Source: Acidobacteriota bacterium (GTDB lineage Bacteria; Acidobacteriota; Terriglobia; Terriglobales; Acidobacteriaceae). From it: a DNA stretch of 5,383 nt. The translations under genes were made by a program, and so were the position numbers. Below the pieces are notes generated by a model. That model had not been told where the DNA came from. It saw only the letters and a list, made by a program, of their open reading frames with translations, and made no database searches. Numbering within the stretch: position 1 is the first letter of the stretch; each line of letters opens with the position of its first letter. Location: the NCBI GenBank assembly GCA_021809235.1, contig JAKBAG010000204.1:1-5383 (forward strand), given 5' to 3'. Below are positions 5,257-5,383 of this stretch, piece by piece.

Positions 5257-5263
5257 CCTTTTT

Positions 5264-5383
5264 ATGCAGATCACACGACGCGCCACTTTCTCTGCCTCGC
5301 ATTATTACTGGAATCCCAACTGGTCCGAGGAGCAGAACCTGGCCGTATTCGGCAAATGCGCCAATCGCGCCGGACATGGTCAC
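5264..5383 (+). CDS. queD: 6-pyruvoyl/6-carboxytetrahydropterin synthase (PTPS/QueD family), N-terminal 40 residues
   Basis: Only the first 40 codons are visible; the frame is open to the right edge. FSASHYY (9-15) contains the first zinc-binding His (H13), and FGKCANRAGHGH (29-40) contains the catalytic Cys (C32) and the other two zinc ligands H38 and H40. In known enzymes these three His hold the zinc, and the Cys activates the dihydroneopterin triphosphate substrate. Bacterial members usually make 6-carboxytetrahydropterin for queuosine (QueD), while the PTPS branch makes 6-pyruvoyltetrahydropterin. Here Cys and the first His of HGH are six positions apart, as in FGKC-type PTPS proteins, compared with four in E. 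coli QueD from memory. The gene symbol is therefore the conventional bacterial name rather than a proven function. The start is ATG with aaagg 7 nt upstream. No queC, queE or folE is visible in the window. Confidence 0.9.
   Translation, partial: MQITRRATFSASHYYWNPNWSEEQNLAVFGKCANRAGHGH

Noticed and set aside
5218..5263. A preQ1 riboswitch in front of the PTPS/QueD gene
   Set aside because: The hairpin loop is only 6 nt and lacks the C-rich conserved loop, and the expected A-rich tail is missing. It does not fit the preQ1-I pattern as I know it.

Overview
The window looks like an ordinary chromosomal segment of a GC-rich Gram-negative-type bacterium. The combination of several family 2 glycosyltransferases, a TlpA-like lipoprotein and the general composition reminds me of Acidobacteriota (Acidobacteriaceae-like). 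That placement is an inference from style and memory, not a demonstrated match.

Layout. Positions 1-2808 (+ strand) hold three glycosyltransferase genes. The first is the C-terminal part of a GT-B (GT4-like) enzyme cut by the window edge. The second is a WbbL/rhamnosyltransferase-like GT2 that overlaps the first by 8 bp. The third is a GT2 with C-terminal membrane segments, 134 bp further on. Together they suggest synthesis of a surface polysaccharide or glycolipid. Positions 2809-3114 hold a bidirectional hairpin terminator, a tRNA-Arg(ACG) gene on the - strand with an encoded CCA end, and the tRNA promoter. Positions 3115-3923 (- strand) hold two genes 35 bp apart: a TlpA/ResA-like thiol-disulfide lipoprotein and, downstream of it, a small HMA-fold protein with no cysteine. 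Positions 3950-5068 (+ strand) encode a membrane-associated GT2 resembling the carotenoid glycosyltransferase CrtQ. After a 195-bp gap, the first 40 codons of a 6-pyruvoyl/6-carboxytetrahydropterin synthase (PTPS/QueD family) run off the right edge.

How the genes work together. The left three enzymes probably act in sequence on one glycan, a soluble or peripheral GT-B and GT2 plus a membrane-attached GT2. The TlpA-like protein probably reduces disulfides in the cell envelope. The small HMA-like protein is likely cotranscribed with it, but its role is unknown. The CrtQ-like enzyme is transcribed divergently from the TlpA gene, and the two start codons are only 26 bp apart.

The most interesting signals are regulatory. 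A near-symmetric -10 box (3936-3942, tataata) sits in the 26-bp divergent gap and reads as TATAAT on + and TATTAT on -. It lies so close to the ATG of the CrtQ-like gene that the mRNA should be leaderless. The small HMA-like gene also lacks a Shine-Dalgarno sequence and has an extended -10 box whose predicted start site falls on its ATG. I see no CRISPR array, insertion sequence, phage gene or new defence-type system.
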